In this document: positions 5,314 to 8,005 of the stretch, one piece after another | How the letters are laid out: every line of letters starts with the position of its first letter | Position numbering within the stretch: the stretch's first letter is position 1 | Translations under genes and position numbers: made by a program | From: Acidimicrobiales bacterium | GTDB taxonomy: Bacteria; Actinomycetota; Acidimicrobiia; Acidimicrobiales; JAKAVM01 | Assembly: GCA_027451785.1 (NCBI GenBank) | Contig: DAIDIS010000113.1 | Coordinates: forward strand, 1-8,005 | Direction of reading: 5' to 3' | Length of the DNA stretch: 8,005 bases | The notes under the pieces: generated by a model | What the model saw: only the letters and a program-made list of their open reading frames with translations | What the model was told of the DNA's origin: nothing | Databases searched by the model: none

Positions 5314-6087
5314 ATGGCAGATGCCGAGCGTCCAATTGACTTGACGCCCGGGCGGCCGGAGGACGCTCCTGGATGGGCCGATCCGGAGATGGACGGACAC
5401 CATTCCCGCTCGCATGAGATTTCGCCTGGCGACGACTACGAGGCGAGGGTTGCCAGGCCCGATCTCTTCTCCGAGGAAGACGTTCTTCCCGGGGTGGTAA
5501 GGGCCTTCGCCTTCTTGGACATATGTGGGTTCACTGCATTCACGGATCGAATGGGTCCGCATGTAGCTACGGAATACGTAGGCAAGTTCCGCTCGCTTGT
5601 TAGGCAGGTGTCCGTGAGGCGGGGTGTTCGGGTAAGCAAGTGGCTGGGTGACGGGGTAATGCTGGTCGGAGTAGAGGTAGCGCCGCTTATTTCGACGGTG
5701 GTGGAGTTGCTCGGGCGTTCGCGGGGAGAGGGACTGCCGCTTAGGGGAGGGATCGCGCAGGGCATCGTTCTGTTCTTCGAAGGGGACGATTACATCGGTC
5801 GGCCGGTCAACTTGGCCGCTCGCTTGTGTGATGCTGCTGCCAGGAACCAGGTTCTTGCCGAGGAGAGCATTTGTAAGGAAGCTCCTAATTGGGTGACGGT
5901 AGTACCTCGGAGTCCGATGCACGTCCCTGGATTCGAGAAGGAAGTCCAGGTATGCGCGATAGACCTGGAAGCCGACTTGAGCCTGCCCAGTATCATCTCC
6001 CCCGCTCCTACAAATGTCGGGATTACGCGTCTTGGCCAATTGGTGAACTCGCCGAGCCAGTTCGGGGCGCCAAGACGACTCCGGTGA
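5314..6087 (+). CDS. Class III adenylate cyclase, soluble, single domain
   Basis: Predicted to make cyclic AMP from ATP in the cytoplasm. Counting from ATG 5314 (257 aa), an acidic, probably flexible N-terminus of about 60 residues precedes one class III catalytic domain (about 62-185). The set of active-site residues looks complete: metal Asp69 in LDICGFTAFTD, metal Asp113 in KWLGDGVML, Lys109 at the purine-specifying position, Asp159 in GDDYIG as its partner, and Asn166 and Arg170 in VNLAARL for the transition state. The Lys/Asp pair points to ATP rather than GTP. There are no membrane segments and no recognisable sensor domain; the last 35 or so residues are Pro/Ser-rich. The frame is open back to a TTG at 5230, but those 28 codons have poor third-position GC and no ribosome binding site, whereas a -10 element sits just ahead of ATG 5314. 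It ends 38 bases before glyS. Confidence 0.88.
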   Translation: MADAERPIDLTPGRPEDAPGWADPEMDGHHSRSHEISPGDDYEARVARPDLFSEEDVLPGVVRAFAFLDICGFTAFTDRMGPHVATEYVGKFRSLVRQVSVRRGVRVSKWLGDGVMLVGVEVAPLISTVVELLGRSRGEGLPLRGGIAQGIVLFFEGDDYIGRPVNLAARLCDAAARNQVLAEESICKEAPNWVTVVPRSPMHVPGFEKEVQVCAIDLEADLSLPSIISPAPTNVGITRLGQLVNSPSQFGAPRRLR

Positions 6088-6113
6088 CCGGGCCGGACCA
6101 GGTGCTCCTCTAC

Positions 6114-6119
6114 TAACCT
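6114..6119 (+). promoter_or_regulatory. Candidate -10 element of glyS (leaderless transcript)
   Basis: TAACCT matches TANNNT, and its last base is 7 positions before the A of the glyS ATG, exactly where a start at the ATG would be expected. No Shine-Dalgarno lies between the cyclase stop and the ATG, and no clear -35 is seen. Leaderless mRNAs are common in actinobacteria. Confidence 0.45.
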
Positions 6120-6125
6120 GTTCCC

Positions 6126-7520
6126 ATGCCAGGTGAGGATAAGGACAACGGACGGACTGCCCTAGGGGAAACTCCCGAGAAGGCCTCTGAAGAAGTGTCG
6201 GTCGATCGAATGAACGAAATCGTCGGACTTTGCAAGAGAAGAGGCTTCGTATTCCCCTCCGCCGAAATATATGGCGGTTTCCGTTCCACCTACGACTACG
6301 GACCTCTGGGCTCTCTCATGTTGAGAAATGTGAAGAATGCCTGGTGGAAGGCTATGGTTCAGATGCGTACCGACGTCGTCGGCCTGGACGCTGCGATTCT
6401 TTCCTCTCCTCGCATTTGGGAGGCTTCCGGGCATTTGGCTAACTTCACCGATCCCTTGGTCGATTGCAGGAAGTGTCGTGAACGCTGGCGCGAAGACCAA
6501 ATCGACGGAGCCTGCCCGAATTGCGGCTCCATGGACCTCACCCCGGCTCGCGCATTCAACTTGATGTTCAAGACATTCGTCGGGCCCGTGGAAGAAGGGT
6601 CTTCGGAGGCATATCTCAGGCCGGAGACCGCACAAGGAATGTTTGTGAACTTCTCCAACGTGCTCCAGACCTCCAGAAAGAAACCTCCTTTCGGAATCGC
6701 ACAAGTCGGAAAATCATTCCGGAACGAAATCACACCAGGGAACTTCGTGTTCAGGACCAGGGAGTTCGAGCAGATGGAGATGGAGTTCTTCGTGCCTCCC
6801 GACGAGGCAGACAATTGGTTCAAGTATTGGTTGGACGAGAGGCTCAATTGGTACCTCAAACTCGGCATCCCTAGTGCAATGTTGAGATTGCGCCATCATG
6901 ACCCGGACGAGCTATCGCACTATTCGGCAGGAACCGCCGACGTAGAGTTTCTATATCCATGGGGCTGGGGCGAGCTGGAAGGCATAGCAAATCGCACGGA
7001 TTTTGACCTTAAAGCGCATGCAACTGCCTCAGGAGAACGCCTCGACTACTTCGATCAGGGGACTGGCGAGCGTTACGTGCCCCACGTGATCGAGCCCGCA
7101 GCGGGAGCCACGAGAGCGATGATGGCATTCTTGTTGGCTGCTTACTCGACGGACGAGGTAGGTGGTGAGGAGAGGGTGCTTCTGAAGCTTCACCCCGATC
7201 TCGCCCCGTATCAGGCGGCGATTCTCCCACTTTCCAAGAAGCCCGAGCTGACGGAGCTTTCCGGCAGAGTGCTATCTATTCTCCAGCCGAATTTCATGTG
7301 TGACTTTGACGAAACGCAGTCAATTGGAAAACGCTACCGTCGCCAAGATGAAGTGGGTACCCCACTTTGCATAACCATCGACTTTGAGTCTCTCGACGAC
7401 GACTGTGTGACGATTAGGGATCGGGATACGACGGCCCAGGAACGCGTTTCGATTGAAGGGCTGGAGGGCTATGTCCGTGGCGCACTGGTCAAGAAGAGTG
7501 AAGCAGCCCTGACGATGTAG
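6126..7520 (+). CDS. glyS: Glycyl-tRNA synthetase, single-chain type
   Basis: Charges tRNA-Gly with glycine using ATP; essential for translation. This is the homodimeric class II form (464 aa), not the alpha/beta form of many proteobacteria. Visible parts are: RRGFVFPSAEIYGGF and the motif 1 region (about 38-75); a zinc ribbon with C114, C117, C130 and C133; the LRPETAQGMFVNF glycine-site region (164-176); motif 2 with FRNE (198-201) and TREFEQMEMEFF (211-222); motif 3 AGATRAMMAFL (326-336, Arg330); and a C-terminal anticodon-binding domain (about 357-455) ending in the usual DRDTTAQERV pattern. The first 28 residues, before MNEIVGLCKRRG, are a weakly conserved-looking extension. An internal ATG at 6210 is possible, but the -10 element at 6114 favours 6126. 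No T-box or glycine riboswitch fits in the 38 bases upstream. ppdK follows after 115 bases. Confidence 0.96.
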   Translation: MPGEDKDNGRTALGETPEKASEEVSVDRMNEIVGLCKRRGFVFPSAEIYGGFRSTYDYGPLGSLMLRNVKNAWWKAMVQMRTDVVGLDAAILSSPRIWEASGHLANFTDPLVDCRKCRERWREDQIDGACPNCGSMDLTPARAFNLMFKTFVGPVEEGSSEAYLRPETAQGMFVNFSNVLQTSRKKPPFGIAQVGKSFRNEITPGNFVFRTREFEQMEMEFFVPPDEADNWFKYWLDERLNWYLKLGIPSAMLRLRHHDPDELSHYSAGTADVEFLYPWGWGELEGIANRTDFDLKAHATASGERLDYFDQGTGERYVPHVIEPAAGATRAMMAFLLAAYSTDEVGGEERVLLKLHPDLAPYQAAILPLSKKPELTELSGRVLSILQPNFMCDFDETQSIGKRYRRQDEVGTPLCITIDFESLDDDCVTIRDRDTTAQERVSIEGLEGYVRGALVKKSEAALTM

Positions 7521-7537
7521 GATCATCGGGGGTTTTT
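7507..7537 (+). terminator. Weak candidate terminator overlapping the glyS stop
   Basis: CGATG (7513-7517) pairs with CATCG (7524-7528). CCC (7507-7509) can add pairs with GGG (7529-7531) across a 3-base bulge, and TTTTT follows at 7533-7537. The stop codon lies in the loop. The stem is short and imperfect, so termination may be partial or absent. Confidence 0.35.
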
Positions 7538-7615
7538 CAAGCACAGCTCTGCTGGTGTTATCCCGACCGACGAATTTATAAAGATGACTGACAAACGTTG
7601 AAGCGCCATAGCTTC

Positions 7616-7624
7616 GGCAGGAGA
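7616..7624 (+). promoter_or_regulatory. ppdK ribosome binding site
   Basis: GGCAGGAGA contains the core AGGAG (7619-7623), 12 bases before the ppdK ATG at 7636, and fixes that start. It is the clearest ribosome binding site in the window apart from that of pstS. All nine bases are complementary to the loop of the 5049-5100 hairpin. Confidence 0.6.
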
Positions 7625-7635
7625 CCTTAGAAGAT

Positions 7636-8005
7636 ATGCCTAACGTATACGACTTTTCGCACAGCCATGCGCGTCCACCGATGGAGATGAAGGATCTCTT
7701 GGGTGGGAAGGGCGCAAACCTTGCAGAGATGACTTCGGTACTAGGGCTACCCGTACCTCACGGGTTTACGATTACCACCGACGCATGCAGGTCCTATATG
7801 GCCGGCGGGTGGCCGGAGGGGCTAAGCGATGAAGTATCCAATGCGGTGGCAAGGCTGGAAGCCTCAATGGGCAAGAAGTTGGGGGATCCTGGCGACCCAC
7901 TATTGGTTTCGGTGCGGTCCGGTGCGAAGTTCTCAATGCCGGGAATGATGGACACCGTCTTGAACCTCGGGCTGAACGACAAGTCTGTCGAGGGGCTGGC
8001 GAGCC
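7636..8005 (+). CDS. ppdK: Pyruvate, phosphate dikinase, N-terminal part (cut by window end)
   Basis: Interconverts pyruvate, ATP and phosphate with phosphoenolpyruvate, AMP and pyrophosphate, linking glycolysis and gluconeogenesis. Only 123 residues of a roughly 870-900-aa enzyme are in the window, all from the ATP-grasp nucleotide-binding domain. Diagnostic stretches are LLGGKGANLAEM (21-32, Lys25 being the ATP-site lysine), LPVPHGFTITTDACRSY (38-54), GDPGDPLLVSVRSGAKFSMP (83-102, Arg94 matching the catalytic Arg of characterised PPDK) and GMMDTVLNLGLND (103-115). SVRSGAKFSMPGMMDTVLNLG separates PPDK from phosphoenolpyruvate synthase. The start follows AGGAG 12 bases upstream. It lies 115 bases beyond glyS with a weak terminator between; cotranscription is possible. 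The frame is intact to the window edge. Confidence 0.95.
   Translation, partial: MPNVYDFSHSHARPPMEMKDLLGGKGANLAEMTSVLGLPVPHGFTITTDACRSYMAGGWPEGLSDEVSNAVARLEASMGKKLGDPGDPLLVSVRSGAKFSMPGMMDTVLNLGLNDKSVEGLAS

Noticed and set aside
5266..6039. A 257-codon open frame on the minus strand opposite the cyclase
   Set aside because: It lies almost wholly antisense to a gene with clear catalytic motifs, and its translation shows no recognisable domain. It looks like a shadow of the + strand codon pattern.
6088..6125. A T-box or glycine riboswitch ahead of glyS
   Set aside because: Only 38 bases separate the cyclase stop from the glyS ATG, too short for either element.
6162..6868. Long minus-strand frames opposite glyS (180 and 169 codons)
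   Set aside because: They are antisense to well-conserved synthetase motifs and show no recognisable domain.

Overview
The window reads as chromosomal DNA of a Gram-positive, probably actinobacterial, bacterium. The signs are a lipoprotein-type PstS, a response regulator very close in sequence to mycobacterial RegX3, a single-chain Zn-ribbon glycyl-tRNA synthetase, and start sites that look leaderless. Base composition is moderate for that phylum (mid-50s %GC by eye, not computed), which would fit a group such as Acidimicrobiia; that placement is inference only. All recognisable genes are on the + strand.

Positions 1-4842 hold a high-affinity phosphate uptake and signalling cluster in the order pstB (5' end cut off by the window), pstS, pstC, pstA, then a PhoB/RegX3-family response regulator. 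PstS captures phosphate outside the membrane, PstC and PstA form the channel, and PstB hydrolyses ATP. The regulator presumably links phosphate supply to transcription. The ATPase gene lies ahead of pstS instead of after pstA, and no sensor kinase or phoU is visible. Several gene junctions carry hairpins; the largest (10+4 bp) lies between pstS and pstC and has no T-tract.

Positions 4843-5313 are a 471-base non-coding stretch. It contains a possible ECF-sigma-type promoter (TGAAAC-N17-CGTA), a small palindrome at its predicted start point, and a perfect 16-bp stem with a 20-base pyrimidine-rich loop, followed at once by a second stem-loop. The big loop carries two CTCCT motifs, and nine of its bases are exactly complementary to the Shine-Dalgarno region of ppdK further down. 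This is the best candidate in the window for something undescribed, possibly a small RNA or a structured leader or 3' UTR.

Positions 5314-8005 hold a soluble class III adenylate cyclase with a full set of catalytic residues, glycyl-tRNA synthetase (glyS), and the start of pyruvate, phosphate dikinase (ppdK, cut by the window end). The cyclase and glyS both have a TANNNT -10 element placed so that transcription would start at or next to the ATG. ppdK has a conventional ribosome binding site.
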